From assembly GCF_002797535.1 (NCBI RefSeq), contig NZ_PGFD01000002.1, forward strand, positions 744,001 through 808,000: a stretch of 64,000 nt of DNA, given 5' to 3'. A model generated the notes under the pieces. That model saw nothing but the letters and a program-made list of their open reading frames with translations, was not told the origin of the DNA and made no database searches. This document shows, piece by piece, positions 17,766-26,741 of this stretch (position 1 is the stretch's first letter; every line of letters starts with the position of its first letter). Source of the stretch: Chryseobacterium geocarposphaerae (GTDB lineage: Bacteria; Bacteroidota; Bacteroidia; Flavobacteriales; Weeksellaceae). A program made the translations under genes and the position numbers.

Positions 17766-18869
17766 ATGAAAAATATTTTACTTGCATTTCTTCTTAGCTT
17801 AACTGTCTTTGATTTGTCCTTTGCTCAAAATAACACAAAGATTGACAGCATAATACAAACAGAATTTAAAGATCAAAATGCTCCGGGCGGAGTTTTCCTT
17901 GTTTCCCGGAAGGGGAAAATTATTTACGAGAAAGCTTTTGGAAAAGCTAATTTGGAATTGAATGTTGACATGAGGCCAAATAATGTTTTCCAGATTGGCT
18001 CTATGACTAAACAGTTTACAGCAGTTTCTATCTTAATTCTTGAATCTCAGGGAAAATTAAGCGTAAATGACCCCGTTGCTAAATATATTCCTGATTATCC
18101 TTCGGGAAATTCTATTACTATTCATCATTTATTGACGCACACCTCAGGAATTAAGGATTTTACAAAAATGAAATCAATTTCCGATATTGCCCAAAAAGAA
18201 ATGTCTCCCAAAATGATGGTGGACTTCTTTAAAAATGAACCTGTTGATTTTAAGCCGGGAGAAAAGTTCGATTATAATAATTCAGGATATGTTTTGCTTG
18301 GATATTTAATTGAATTGATTTCTGGTGAAAAATATGAAGATTTTATCAAAAAAAATATCTTTGATAAAGCTGGAATGAACAATTCGTTTTATGCTTCCGA
18401 TAGAAAAATAATAAAAAACAGAGCTTTTGGGTATCACCAAAAAAGCGATGGTTATGTGAATAAAACAATAATTAATTTCAGCGTTCCTTTTGCTTCAGGA
18501 TCTTTAATGTCTACAGTTCAGGATATGCTGAAATGGCAAGACGCAATCAATAGAAATCTTATTCTTGATGCTGAATACACTAAAAAAGCTTTTACAAAAT
18601 ATAAACTTAACAACGGGGATGAATTCAATTATGGGTATGGATGGCATTTGAAAGATATTGATGGAATTGCCACGCGAGAGCATGGTGGAAGTATTTTTGG
18701 CTTCAAATCTATGGGAGTTTATATTCCAAGTGAAGATATTTATGTTATAGGCTTCAGCAATTGTGATTGCCATTCGCCGACACAGATAACGAGAGATATT
18801 GCAAGATTTGTTTTAAATAGTTCAAAAGTAAACAGAGATATACTAAAGACTAGTTTAAAATTAAAATAA
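17766..18869 (+). CDS. Secreted serine hydrolase, beta-lactamase class C / PBP4* fold
   Basis: This 367-residue protein has a signal peptide (NILLAFLLSLTVFDLSFAQ). The nucleophile motif SxxK is Ser79-Met-Thr-Lys82 in GSMTKQFTA, the YxN motif is in FDYNNSGYVLLGY, and the third motif is HGG in TREHGGSIFGF. These mark the S12/class C beta-lactamase fold, which covers esterases, D-aminopeptidases and penicillin-binding-like enzymes. True beta-lactamase activity cannot be inferred. The start at 17766 is set by the promoter at 17718-17748 and by the signal peptide. Confidence 0.88.
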   Translation: MKNILLAFLLSLTVFDLSFAQNNTKIDSIIQTEFKDQNAPGGVFLVSRKGKIIYEKAFGKANLELNVDMRPNNVFQIGSMTKQFTAVSILILESQGKLSVNDPVAKYIPDYPSGNSITIHHLLTHTSGIKDFTKMKSISDIAQKEMSPKMMVDFFKNEPVDFKPGEKFDYNNSGYVLLGYLIELISGEKYEDFIKKNIFDKAGMNNSFYASDRKIIKNRAFGYHQKSDGYVNKTIINFSVPFASGSLMSTVQDMLKWQDAINRNLILDAEYTKKAFTKYKLNNGDEFNYGYGWHLKDIDGIATREHGGSIFGFKSMGVYIPSEDIYVIGFSNCDCHSPTQITRDIARFVLNSSKVNRDILKTSLKLK

Positions 18870-18893
18870 ATAATAAAATAGGACACATATCTT

Positions 18894-18924
18894 TTGTGTG
18901 AAAAGGAAAAAAGTTCTATTTTTG
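18894..18924 (+). promoter_or_regulatory. Promoter (TTG-20-TATTTTTG) before the small membrane protein
   Basis: TTG at 18894-18896 is 20 bases before TATTTTTG at 18917-18924. The upstream GTG-type start at 18898 falls inside this promoter, so translation must begin further down, at the ATG pair 18943/18946. Confidence 0.8.
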
Positions 18925-18942
18925 CCTAAAATATTAAGTAAA

Positions 18943-19221
18943 ATGATGTTATCAGCATTTTGGCCGTTTTATCAGTTCCTTTGGACAATCTACTTCGTTA
19001 CAATGTTCCTTGTAGGATTCTGGTGTATTTTTATGTTTTTCGGATTGGTGATTCCAATGTGGTTGACTGAAGGTTTGAAAGAATACTTTGGTAAAGTAGC
19101 TCCTTTTGATCCGGAAGAAATTAGAAGCAAAATGGTTTACGAGCAAGAAGGAGTAGAAGTTATTTATAACTCTCCTAAAGGTCACGGTCCTTTTATTCAC
19201 GATAGTCACGGACATCATTAA
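18943..19221 (+). CDS. Small membrane protein of unknown function
   Basis: This protein is 92 residues from the ATG at 18943 (a second ATG follows directly at 18946). A long hydrophobic region (residues 3-45, rich in Phe/Trp) forms one or two helices, followed by a soluble tail with APFDPEEIRSKMVYEQEG and a histidine-rich end HDSHGHH. I recognise it only as a conserved small flavobacterial protein without known function. The His-rich tail could bind metal, but nothing proves it. The start was chosen because the promoter at 18894-18924 excludes the longer frame. Confidence 0.72.
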   Translation: MMLSAFWPFYQFLWTIYFVTMFLVGFWCIFMFFGLVIPMWLTEGLKEYFGKVAPFDPEEIRSKMVYEQEGVEVIYNSPKGHGPFIHDSHGHH

Positions 19222-19287
19222 TTTGTATGTCATTGCTTTTTCACCTGAATTCTGAAAAAGCAATATCAAAGCAAAACAACATATATT

Positions 19288-19315
19288 AAAACCACTAATT
19301 TATTAGTGGTTTTTC
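19288..19315. terminator. Bidirectional terminator between small membrane protein and AraC gene
   Basis: AAAACCACTAAT (19288-19299) and ATTAGTGGTTTT (19302-19313) form a perfect 12-bp stem with T runs on both strands, between convergent genes. Another stem (ATTGCTTTTTCA / TGAAAAAGCAAT, 19232-19264) lies just upstream. Confidence 0.8.
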
Positions 19316-19319
19316 TGTT

Positions 19320-20189
19320 TTATCCATTTCTGAGTTTTTCTGGAGATATCCCAAACTTCTTTTTAAACGCTCTGGAGAAATTCTGTACATAATCATATCC
19401 GCAGTCTATTGCTATTTCTTTGATCATAATGTTTTTATCAATGATAAGCTTTTTTGCCTTCAGCATTCTAAGCTCGCAAACATAATCTATAATGGTTGAA
19501 TGATAATGCTCTTTAAACTCTTTCCTGATTTTATTTTCATTAATTCCAAGTTCCTGGCTTAGTTTATTTATCTTCAGACTTTTATGGTAATTCTCATCAA
19601 TATATTTTTTTATGCGGATGTGAAGCTTAGACGAATTTTCAGTATCATCTTTTTCAGTAAACTGCTCAAAAATTAAAATCAAAAGTTTAATAATTTTTGC
19701 CTCTATAAATAGTTTCTGTATCATTCCTTTTTTTGAATATTCAATGATCTCTTTAAGAATAATATGCATTTCTACCGTCATTAATGGAGGAGTCTGCTTA
19801 TGTAGGAAAATGAAATTATTTTTTGTCATTTGTTCAAGTACATCTGAACTTTCTTTACTTTTTTGAGGGTTGAAAAGATTAAAAATATACTGATATGTGA
19901 TTTGAATCTGCAAGTACTTTAAAAGTTCCTGGTTCTCTGTCCAAAGCTTTGCTTTACTCTCTTGTGAAGAATAGTGCAGAATGTATTGATTTTCTTTGAA
20001 TGAAAATTGAGTTCCGCAGTCCTGAGCCTCTAAATTAATATTTGGACTCAGCATAAAAAGAAGATTAAAACTCGACTTTCCTTCCACAAAACTAGATTTA
20101 AGGCACTTTTCCTTATTTGAATTGGTATAAAGGAGAATAGAGATTTCCTCTGAATAATATATTTGCCCCTCCTTAATAGTATTCTTCAT
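19320..20189 (-). CDS. AraC family transcriptional regulator
   Basis: This is 289 residues from the ATG at 20189 (MKNTIKEGQIYYSEE). A longer frame begins upstream with a hydrophobic stretch unlike the family. The C-terminal 100 residues form the double HTH: KINKLSQELGINENKIRKEFKE, then IKEIAIDCGYDYVQNFSRAFKKKFGISPEKLR, a textbook AraC signature. The N-terminal sensor domain is not recognised. It is divergent from the T9SS FISUMP protein, which could be its target. Confidence 0.88.
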   Translation of the reverse strand: MKNTIKEGQIYYSEEISILLYTNSNKEKCLKSSFVEGKSSFNLLFMLSPNINLEAQDCGTQFSFKENQYILHYSSQESKAKLWTENQELLKYLQIQITYQYIFNLFNPQKSKESSDVLEQMTKNNFIFLHKQTPPLMTVEMHIILKEIIEYSKKGMIQKLFIEAKIIKLLILIFEQFTEKDDTENSSKLHIRIKKYIDENYHKSLKINKLSQELGINENKIRKEFKEHYHSTIIDYVCELRMLKAKKLIIDKNIMIKEIAIDCGYDYVQNFSRAFKKKFGISPEKLRNG

Positions 20190-20293
20190 ATGGCGGTTTT
20201 TCAATTTATTATTTGAAAATGACTCTTTTGTTTTTATACATTGTATGATTATCAATAGTTTGGAAATGATAACAATACTAAATCCGATACAAG

Positions 20294-20301
20294 TATTTTT
20301 G
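20294..20301 (+). promoter_or_regulatory. -7 promoter box (TATTTTTG) before the FISUMP protein
   Basis: TATTTTTG fits TAnnTTTG and lies 48 bases before the ATG at 20350. No TTG at the standard spacing is seen, as might be expected for an activator-dependent promoter next to an AraC regulator. Confidence 0.5.
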
Positions 20302-20349
20302 CGCAAATTTAATATAATTAATTTAGAATAAATAAAAATAAATATTCAA

Positions 20350-22425
20350 ATGTTTAAAAATTTATACCTTGTAGTGACCAGGATTAGGTTGGGATTGGGA
20401 ATGTTATCCATTGCAGCAGGAGTTTTATCTGCACAGCAATGGCAGGATGTAGGAACACCGGGAAATCTTTCTTCCGGTACATCAGGCTACAATAATTTGA
20501 CAATTGATGCACAGGGGAATTATTATGTTTCCTATTATGACGTGGCGCTGGGAAAAGGCTCTGTTCAAAAATTTAATGGAACATCCTGGTCTTATGTTGG
20601 AGGTTCTGCGGGAATCACGGCAGGAAGTGCAACATTCAGTTCATTATCTGTAGATACTTCGGGAAGGTTATATTACACCAATCAATGGGCCTATCCGAAT
20701 TCGGGAATGGAGGTTCGAAAATTTGACGGGACTTCATGGAGTCAGCTGCCTAATGCATTTGGTGCCACAACAAATTATCAGGCATCCGCAGTTGCCCCAA
20801 ACGGGGATCTTTTTGTGTATGGTTCTGTAGATTCCGGAACGGTGAAACGATATGTAAACGGTACCTGGGAACAGGTGGGGCCAACAGGAATTGCAGGTGG
20901 AGTCCCTTATAATGCTGAAATGGTGATCGGAACTAACGGAAAAGTATATGTCTGCCAAAATTCATCAGGAGTAAAAGTATTTGAAAATTCTTTAACGGCT
21001 TCCTCAGCGGATGCTTGGACTTTAGTTGGAGGTACTTCAGTTGGAACTACCTTTACAGAAGGGGTGAATGCAACTTCGGATATTGCTATAGGAGCAGATA
21101 ACAAACTCTATGTAGTCTATTCTTCCAATGCTGCAAATAACAGAAAGCTTAATGTGAAAAAATTCAATGGTACTGATTGGGAACAAGTAGGAGATGCGAA
21201 TTTTGGAATTTCTAATGACCTTTATAATGTAGCAATTGCAGTAACACCTGCCGGAAAAATATATGTTGTAGCAAGTGGTTGGGCGATTAATGGTGGAAAA
21301 AATACCGTGTATGAATATAATGCTGCTACGAATACCTGGGCAACTTTTGGAGGTGATTTTATATCTGATGGTACCGCAACGTACAATGACTTGCAATATG
21401 ATACGGTAAGTAATTCTTTAGTGGTTACTTATTCGCAAAGTGGTGTGAGAGTAAAGAGAATTTCTCTGACTCCGGCTTGTAACAATACAGATCCGGGAGC
21501 AAACCCGGGAGATACAGGTTGTGTAAGCTTCACCTACAAAGGACAACAGGTTTCTTATACCACGGTGAGAGGACAGGATGGAAAAGTCTGGCTTCAGCAG
21601 AATTTAGGAAGTACTCAGGTGGCTGCTTCAATGACGGATACAGATTCTTATGGAGATCTTTTCCAATGGGGGAGATGGGATGACGGTCACCAAGGGCGAA
21701 ATTCTTCTACTGTTTCTATGCCTTCGGTTAATAATCCTTCTGGATTAACAGGGGTTACTTCATTTATTATCGGCTCAGGGACAAGTAATTATTGGTGGAG
21801 TGCCAATGCATTAACGGATAAATGGTCAGGCGAAAATATTGCTGCAATTACTTCAGAAATTGGAGCAGATCCATGTAAAGCAATTGGACAAGGCTGGAGA
21901 TTACCAACTCAGGCAGATTGGACGGCAGCTTTGAATGCAGAAGGTATTTCAAATCCTGCTACTGCATTTAACAGCAAGCTTAAACTTCCTGCAGCTGGTA
22001 ACAGAAGCCCTATTGATGGCTCTTTTACTTATGCAGGGCAAAGAGGATATTACTGGAGTTCTGATGTGTCAGGTTCAGGAGGGAAGTATCTTTATGTAGG
22101 TTCAACGATTGCAAATGCGGCTTCAGGAGGGCCCAGAGGACAAGGTCAGTCACTAAGATGTATTAAGGAAACTTCTGCGCTGGGAACATCAGATATCAGA
22201 CATATAAATCTTGGGATTTATCCGAATCCTACAAAAGATATTCTGAATATTAAAGTTGATTCATTAATTGATGTTGTAAATGTTACCAATATGGTAGGAC
22301 AAAGAATACATGTTCAGTTCTCCAATAATCAGATCAATCTGCAGGGCTTTCCAAACGGATTGTACATTGTAGAGGTAAAGCTGAAAAACGGACAGACAAT
22401 TTCTAAAAAAGTGATTAAAAACTAA
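20350..22425 (+). CDS. T9SS cargo protein with propeller-like repeats and FISUMP domain
   Basis: This 691-residue exported protein has an N-terminal signal ending near LSAQQW. Residues about 30-370 hold repeated units with FNGTSW, FDGTSWSQL, FNGTDWEQVG and YVNGTWEQVG at about 50-residue spacing, as in beta-propellers. A FISUMP (Fibrobacter major paralogous) domain follows with GKVWLQQNLG, YGDLFQWGRWDDGHQG, GWRLPTQADW and GYYWSSDVSG. It ends in a type A T9SS sorting domain with GIYPNPTKDILNI and a lysine-rich end, so it should cross the outer membrane by type IX secretion. Biological role unknown, perhaps surface binding. Confidence 0.85.
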   Translation: MFKNLYLVVTRIRLGLGMLSIAAGVLSAQQWQDVGTPGNLSSGTSGYNNLTIDAQGNYYVSYYDVALGKGSVQKFNGTSWSYVGGSAGITAGSATFSSLSVDTSGRLYYTNQWAYPNSGMEVRKFDGTSWSQLPNAFGATTNYQASAVAPNGDLFVYGSVDSGTVKRYVNGTWEQVGPTGIAGGVPYNAEMVIGTNGKVYVCQNSSGVKVFENSLTASSADAWTLVGGTSVGTTFTEGVNATSDIAIGADNKLYVVYSSNAANNRKLNVKKFNGTDWEQVGDANFGISNDLYNVAIAVTPAGKIYVVASGWAINGGKNTVYEYNAATNTWATFGGDFISDGTATYNDLQYDTVSNSLVVTYSQSGVRVKRISLTPACNNTDPGANPGDTGCVSFTYKGQQVSYTTVRGQDGKVWLQQNLGSTQVAASMTDTDSYGDLFQWGRWDDGHQGRNSSTVSMPSVNNPSGLTGVTSFIIGSGTSNYWWSANALTDKWSGENIAAITSEIGADPCKAIGQGWRLPTQADWTAALNAEGISNPATAFNSKLKLPAAGNRSPIDGSFTYAGQRGYYWSSDVSGSGGKYLYVGSTIANAASGGPRGQGQSLRCIKETSALGTSDIRHINLGIYPNPTKDILNIKVDSLIDVVNVTNMVGQRIHVQFSNNQINLQGFPNGLYIVEVKLKNGQTISKKVIKN

Positions 22426-22448
22426 TTCCGTTCATATTAGATTGATAG

Positions 22449-22481
22449 ACAAAAGGCTTAAAAAAGCCTTTTGTTTTTTTA
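22449..22481 (+). terminator. Rho-independent terminator after the FISUMP protein
   Basis: ACAAAAGGCTT (22449-22459) pairs perfectly with AAGCCTTTTGT (22464-22474), followed by TTTTTT. Confidence 0.85.
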
Positions 22482-22622
22482 TGACCCGTCTAAATCATCT
22501 CCCCACTAGTTTACAATTAAAAGAAACTCATCAATTCATAACTTTTAAATCGCATAAAGTCTAAAATTTTATATTAAAAAAACAATAATTCTGGAAAATG
22601 AATTACTTTAGTATTTATTAAT

Positions 22623-25481
22623 ATGAAAAAACTAAATCATATGAGAAAATTATATTCCGGAATCATGATGCTTTTTGTAGCTTTTGTTTTTGGACAAATA
22701 AGTTATACGATTAACCCAAGTCCATTTAATGAGACAGATGCGATCACTTTAACGGTTCCCGGCAACCAGATTGATGAAACCGCTTGGGGAGTTACTAACA
22801 ATGCGATCTATATTTGGTCATGGTCTTTAGACACCAATTATCAAAATAGCCAGGATTGTCCTACCAACGGAAGTTGGAATAATTCGAACGATTTGAATAA
22901 ATTAAATTATAATGCTGGAACAGATACTTACTCTTTAACCTTTACTCCGACAGCATTTTACAACAGAACAGGAATTGGAAGATTGGGGTTCTTATTAAAA
23001 GATAAAACCGGAGCGCATCAAACCTCTCCTGATATCCTGGTAAATGTTGGAGTTTTAAACTTAACGCTTACCAATCCTGCTGTGAATAGCTTAACATCCG
23101 TTCCGGTAGGAAATTCAATCAATATCACCGCCAATACAAATGTCAATGCAACCTTTCAGCTAAAAGCAAATGGAGTGGTTGTAAATTCCACTTCTACGCC
23201 ATCAAGCTCATACTCTTACAACTATACGGTGACACAAGATGCAGATATGGAATTAATTGCTACTCAGGGTTCCGGTTCTAAAAATGCTACATTCATTTTA
23301 CAGGTTCCGAGAAATGTAATCTCTCAACCCATTCCAAGCTGGATCAAACAGGGAATTAATTACGATCCGGCTGATCCTACCCGTGTAGGTTTTGCCTTGT
23401 ATGCGCCCTACAAAAACTTTGTTCATCTGATCGGAAGCTTTAATAACTGGAGTGTTAATGATACCTATCTGATGAAAAGAGATACCACAAATCCGGATCT
23501 TTACTGGTACGAGTTGAATGGGCTTACTCCTCAGCAGTTATATACTTTTCAATACAGAACCAATGATTTGAAAAAAGTAGCAGATCCTTACTCTCCCCAG
23601 ATTTTATCTTCTTATGATGATCCTTCGATCTCATCAACTACTTATCCCAATCTTCCGGCTTTTCCTGCAGGACAGGGTTTTGAAGTTTCTCTGTTTAAAA
23701 CAGGACAAACTCATTACAATTGGCAGATCACCAACTTTACAAGACCAAGCAAAGAAAATTTAGTGGTCTATGAATTATTGCTAAGAGACTTTACCCAGGA
23801 AAAAAACTGGCAATCACTGATCAATAAGATCAATTATTTAAAAGATTTGAAGATCAACGCCATCGAACTTCTTCCGGTTATGGAATTTGAAGGAAATCTT
23901 TCCTGGGGTTACAATACCTCCTTCCACTATGCTTTAGATAAAGCTTACGGAACACCGGAAAAATTTAAGGAATTTGTAGATTTGTGTCACCAGAACGGAA
24001 TTGCGGTGATTTTAGATATTGCTTTTAATCATGCAACAGGACGCTCTCCTTTAGTCAGACTCTGGAATGTAGATCCTGATGGAGACGGTTATGGAGATGT
24101 AGCCGCAAACAATCCCTACTTTAATACCGTTCCGAAACATTCATACAATGTATTTAATGATTTCAACCACTCAAGCTCTTGGACTAAATATTACGTTGAA
24201 AGATGTCTGCAACAGTGGTTAACGGAATATCATATCGATGGATTCCGTTGGGATCTTACCAAAGGGTTTACCCAAAACTGTACAGCAAATGATGAAGTCT
24301 GTACCAATGCTTACCAACAGGATAGAGTCGATATACTGAAATATTATGCTGATAAACAATGGAATATTGATCCGAATTCCTATATGATTTTTGAGCATTT
24401 GGGAACAGATGCAGAAGAGCAGCAATGGGCAAACTACAGGATTGCTGAAGGAAAAGGCGTAATGCTTTGGAATAAACAGACAGAGCCTTATAATCAAAAT
24501 ACGATGGGCTATGTATCAAACAGTAATTTTGACCGGATGGATCATGAACTTCATGGTTTTACCAATATGAGAGCGGTGGGATATGGCGAAAGTCATGATG
24601 AAGAAAGACTGATGTTTAAAAGCCTTGCTTATGGAGCTGCAAACGGAGCATATGATGTGAAAAACCTCAATACGGCATTGGACAGAATGAAGACTTTTGG
24701 TGCAACATTCTTTACGATTCCCGGACCTAAAATGATATGGCAGTTCGGAGAATTGGGATATGGTTTTAGTATCAACAGATGTACCGACGGAACGATCAAT
24801 ACCAATTGCCGTACCGATGAAAAACCGGTTGCTTTTACTTTGGGATATGATACTGATACCAACAGAAAAGCAGTGTATAATACCTGGGCACAGATTATTA
24901 ACATCAGAAATGCCAATCCTGTTTTCAAATCAAAAACCTATACGGTAGAATCAAACAACCTGACAAACGATCCTGACGGACTGATTACAAGAATTTACGT
25001 GTATGATACAACATTGACGGGAACAGAGCTGAAAAATATTGTGGTTCTTGCCAACTACGGAATTACGGCAAAAAATGTAGTTCCCTATTTTCCATATACC
25101 GGACAATGGAAAAATCTTATGGATAATACTGTTCTGAATGTAACTTCAACAACGGCCCCGATTACATTACAACCTGGAGAATTCAAAATTCTTGGAAGTA
25201 CGGATGGAACTCTATCAACTTCAGAAGTAAAATCCGAAAACAGGTTGTCTCTTCAGGTTGCTGATAATCCGGTGAAAAAAGGTGTTGCTAAATTCATTTA
25301 TAGTAAAGCGAAAAATGGTGAGATCACGATCTATGACCTGTCCGGAAAAAAGGTGGATTCTTTTAAACTTAACAATGAAAGTGGAACTTATGAAGTCCCA
25401 ACGGATTATTCGGCAGGAACATACCTTGTTCAGTTGAAATCGGAAACAGGAGTTGCCATTCAGAAAATGATTATCAAATAA
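22623..25481 (+). CDS. Secreted GH13 alpha-amylase-family glycosidase with T9SS sorting domain
   Basis: This 952-residue protein has a signal peptide (IMMLFVAFVFGQ), an N-terminal beta-sandwich region and a CBM48-like domain (GFALYAPYKNFVHLIGSFNNW). The GH13 TIM barrel carries GWxT-like region LLPVMEFEG and DIAFNHATG. Catalytic residues are Asp544 in GFRWDLTKG (nucleophile), Glu591 in MIFEHLG (acid/base) and Asp659 in GESHDEER. The last 80 residues form a T9SS type A domain with ITIYDLSGKKVDSF and TYLVQLKS. It probably acts outside the cell on starch or glycogen-like glucans. The internal ATG at 22641 also keeps the signal peptide. Confidence 0.92.
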   Translation: MKKLNHMRKLYSGIMMLFVAFVFGQISYTINPSPFNETDAITLTVPGNQIDETAWGVTNNAIYIWSWSLDTNYQNSQDCPTNGSWNNSNDLNKLNYNAGTDTYSLTFTPTAFYNRTGIGRLGFLLKDKTGAHQTSPDILVNVGVLNLTLTNPAVNSLTSVPVGNSINITANTNVNATFQLKANGVVVNSTSTPSSSYSYNYTVTQDADMELIATQGSGSKNATFILQVPRNVISQPIPSWIKQGINYDPADPTRVGFALYAPYKNFVHLIGSFNNWSVNDTYLMKRDTTNPDLYWYELNGLTPQQLYTFQYRTNDLKKVADPYSPQILSSYDDPSISSTTYPNLPAFPAGQGFEVSLFKTGQTHYNWQITNFTRPSKENLVVYELLLRDFTQEKNWQSLINKINYLKDLKINAIELLPVMEFEGNLSWGYNTSFHYALDKAYGTPEKFKEFVDLCHQNGIAVILDIAFNHATGRSPLVRLWNVDPDGDGYGDVAANNPYFNTVPKHSYNVFNDFNHSSSWTKYYVERCLQQWLTEYHIDGFRWDLTKGFTQNCTANDEVCTNAYQQDRVDILKYYADKQWNIDPNSYMIFEHLGTDAEEQQWANYRIAEGKGVMLWNKQTEPYNQNTMGYVSNSNFDRMDHELHGFTNMRAVGYGESHDEERLMFKSLAYGAANGAYDVKNLNTALDRMKTFGATFFTIPGPKMIWQFGELGYGFSINRCTDGTINTNCRTDEKPVAFTLGYDTDTNRKAVYNTWAQIINIRNANPVFKSKTYTVESNNLTNDPDGLITRIYVYDTTLTGTELKNIVVLANYGITAKNVVPYFPYTGQWKNLMDNTVLNVTSTTAPITLQPGEFKILGSTDGTLSTSEVKSENRLSLQVADNPVKKGVAKFIYSKAKNGEITIYDLSGKKVDSFKLNNESGTYEVPTDYSAGTYLVQLKSETGVAIQKMIIK

Positions 25482-25495
25482 AAATATATAAATCC

Positions 25496-25521
25496 AAAGC
25501 TCATGAAAATGGGCTTTTTTT
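25496..25521 (+). terminator. Terminator after GH13 gene
   Basis: AAAGCTCA and TGGGCTTT pair with one mismatch around a short A-rich loop, followed by a run of T. It ends where the prfA promoter region begins. Confidence 0.65.
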
Positions 25522-25538
25522 GTTCGTTATCAATTCCG

Positions 25539-25546
25539 TATCTTTG
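25539..25546 (+). promoter_or_regulatory. -7 promoter box (TATCTTTG) before prfA
   Basis: TATCTTTG fits TAnnTTTG. A TTG at 25520-25522 lies 16 bases upstream, at the short end of normal spacing, and the box is 17 bases before the prfA ATG. Confidence 0.6.
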
Positions 25547-25563
25547 CAAACTAAATTTTCACT

Positions 25564-26649
25564 ATGTCTAAAAGTTTAATTCCGAAACTGGAAGCTATAA
25601 AACAAAGATACAATGAGGTTGCGGACCTTATTATTCAGCCTGATGTTATTTCAGACCAGAAAAGATATTCTTCTTTAAACAAAGAATATAGTGATTTGGG
25701 GAAAATTGTAAAAGTTTACGATCAATATAAAGCGGCTTTGGATACCATTGAAGAATCTGATGAAATCATTGCAGACGGATCAGACAGAGATTTGGTAGAT
25801 CTGGCAAAAATGGAAAAGCTTGAGGCTCAGGAAAAAATTCCAGGCATTGAAGAAGAACTTAAAGTATTGCTGATTCCTAAAGATCCTGCAGATGATAAAA
25901 ACGTAATTGTGGAACTTCGTGCCGGAACCGGAGGTGATGAAGCTGCTATTTTCGTAGAAGATGTTTACAGAATGTATACCATGTATTTTAAAACAAAAGG
26001 ATGGAGACATGAAGTAACCGATTCTAATGAAGCAGCAAAAGGCTACAAAGAATTGATCATGAAAGTGGAAGGAGAAGGCGTATATGGAATTATGAAATTC
26101 GAATCCGGCGTTCATCGTGTACAGCGTGTTCCGGAAACAGAATCTCAGGGAAGAGTTCATACTTCGGCCATTACGGTAGCGGTTTTACCTGAAGCAGAAG
26201 AAGTAGACTTTGAACTGAATCCGGCTGATATTGAAATGCAGACTTCACGTTCGGGAGGAGCAGGAGGTCAGAACGTAAACAAGGTTGAAACTAAAGTTCA
26301 GTTGACGCATAAACCTTCAGGATTGGTGGTTGTTTGTCAGCAGGCTCGTTCTCAGTTGGCCAACCGTGAATTGGCAATGGAAATGCTTCGTACCAAATTA
26401 TACGACATTGAATTGCAAAAAGTACAGGGAGATATTGCTGCACAGCGTAAATCAATGGTTTCTACAGGTGACCGTTCAGCAAAGATTAAAACGTATAACT
26501 ATCCGCAGGGAAGAGTTACCGATCACAGAATCAACAAATCCATGTACAACCTTGATGCCTACATGAACGGGGATATTTCTGAAATGATTGATGCGGTAAT
26601 CATGGCTGAAAATGCTGAAAAAATGAAAGGAGAAGAGGAAAATTATTAA
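25564..26649 (+). CDS. prfA: Peptide chain release factor 1
   Basis: This 361-residue release factor reads UAA/UAG stop codons. It has the GGQ peptidyl-tRNA hydrolysis motif in [14 protein letters not shown], the recognition-domain segment preceding it ([18 protein letters not shown]) and the C-terminal coiled part ending [13 protein letters not shown]. Length is normal. It has its own promoter and terminator. Note that a second GGQ protein of the PrfH type lies at 36933-37631. Confidence 0.96.
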   Translation: MSKSLIPKLEAIKQRYNEVADLIIQPDVISDQKRYSSLNKEYSDLGKIVKVYDQYKAALDTIEESDEIIADGSDRDLVDLAKMEKLEAQEKIPGIEEELKVLLIPKDPADDKNVIVELRAGTGGDEAAIFVEDVYRMYTMYFKTKGWRHEVTDSNEAAKGYKELIMKVEGEGVYGIMKFESGVHRVQRVPETESQGRVHTSAITVAVLPEAEEVDFELNPADIEMQTSRSGGAGGQNVNKVETKVQLTHKPSGLVVVCQQARSQLANRELAMEMLRTKLYDIELQKVQGDIAAQRKSMVSTGDRSAKIKTYNYPQGRVTDHRINKSMYNLDAYMNGDISEMIDAVIMAENAEKMKGEEENY

Positions 26650-26671
26650 TCTTTCTTTTAAAAATATATCT

Positions 26672-26703
26672 AAAAGCTTCTGAGTTATCGGAGGCTTTTT
26701 TTA
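26672..26703 (+). terminator. Terminator after prfA
   Basis: AAAAGCTTC-TGA and TCGGAGGCTTTT form an imperfect stem followed by a T run, just after prfA. Confidence 0.65.
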
Positions 26704-26719
26704 TTTAAAACACATTCCG

Positions 26720-26727
26720 TATTTTTG
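26720..26727 (+). promoter_or_regulatory. -7 promoter box (TATTTTTG) before the prolyl oligopeptidase
   Basis: TATTTTTG fits TAnnTTTG and ends 14 bases before the ATG at 26742. No TTG with good spacing is seen upstream. Confidence 0.5.
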
Positions 26728-26741
26728 AGAAAACCTTCACA

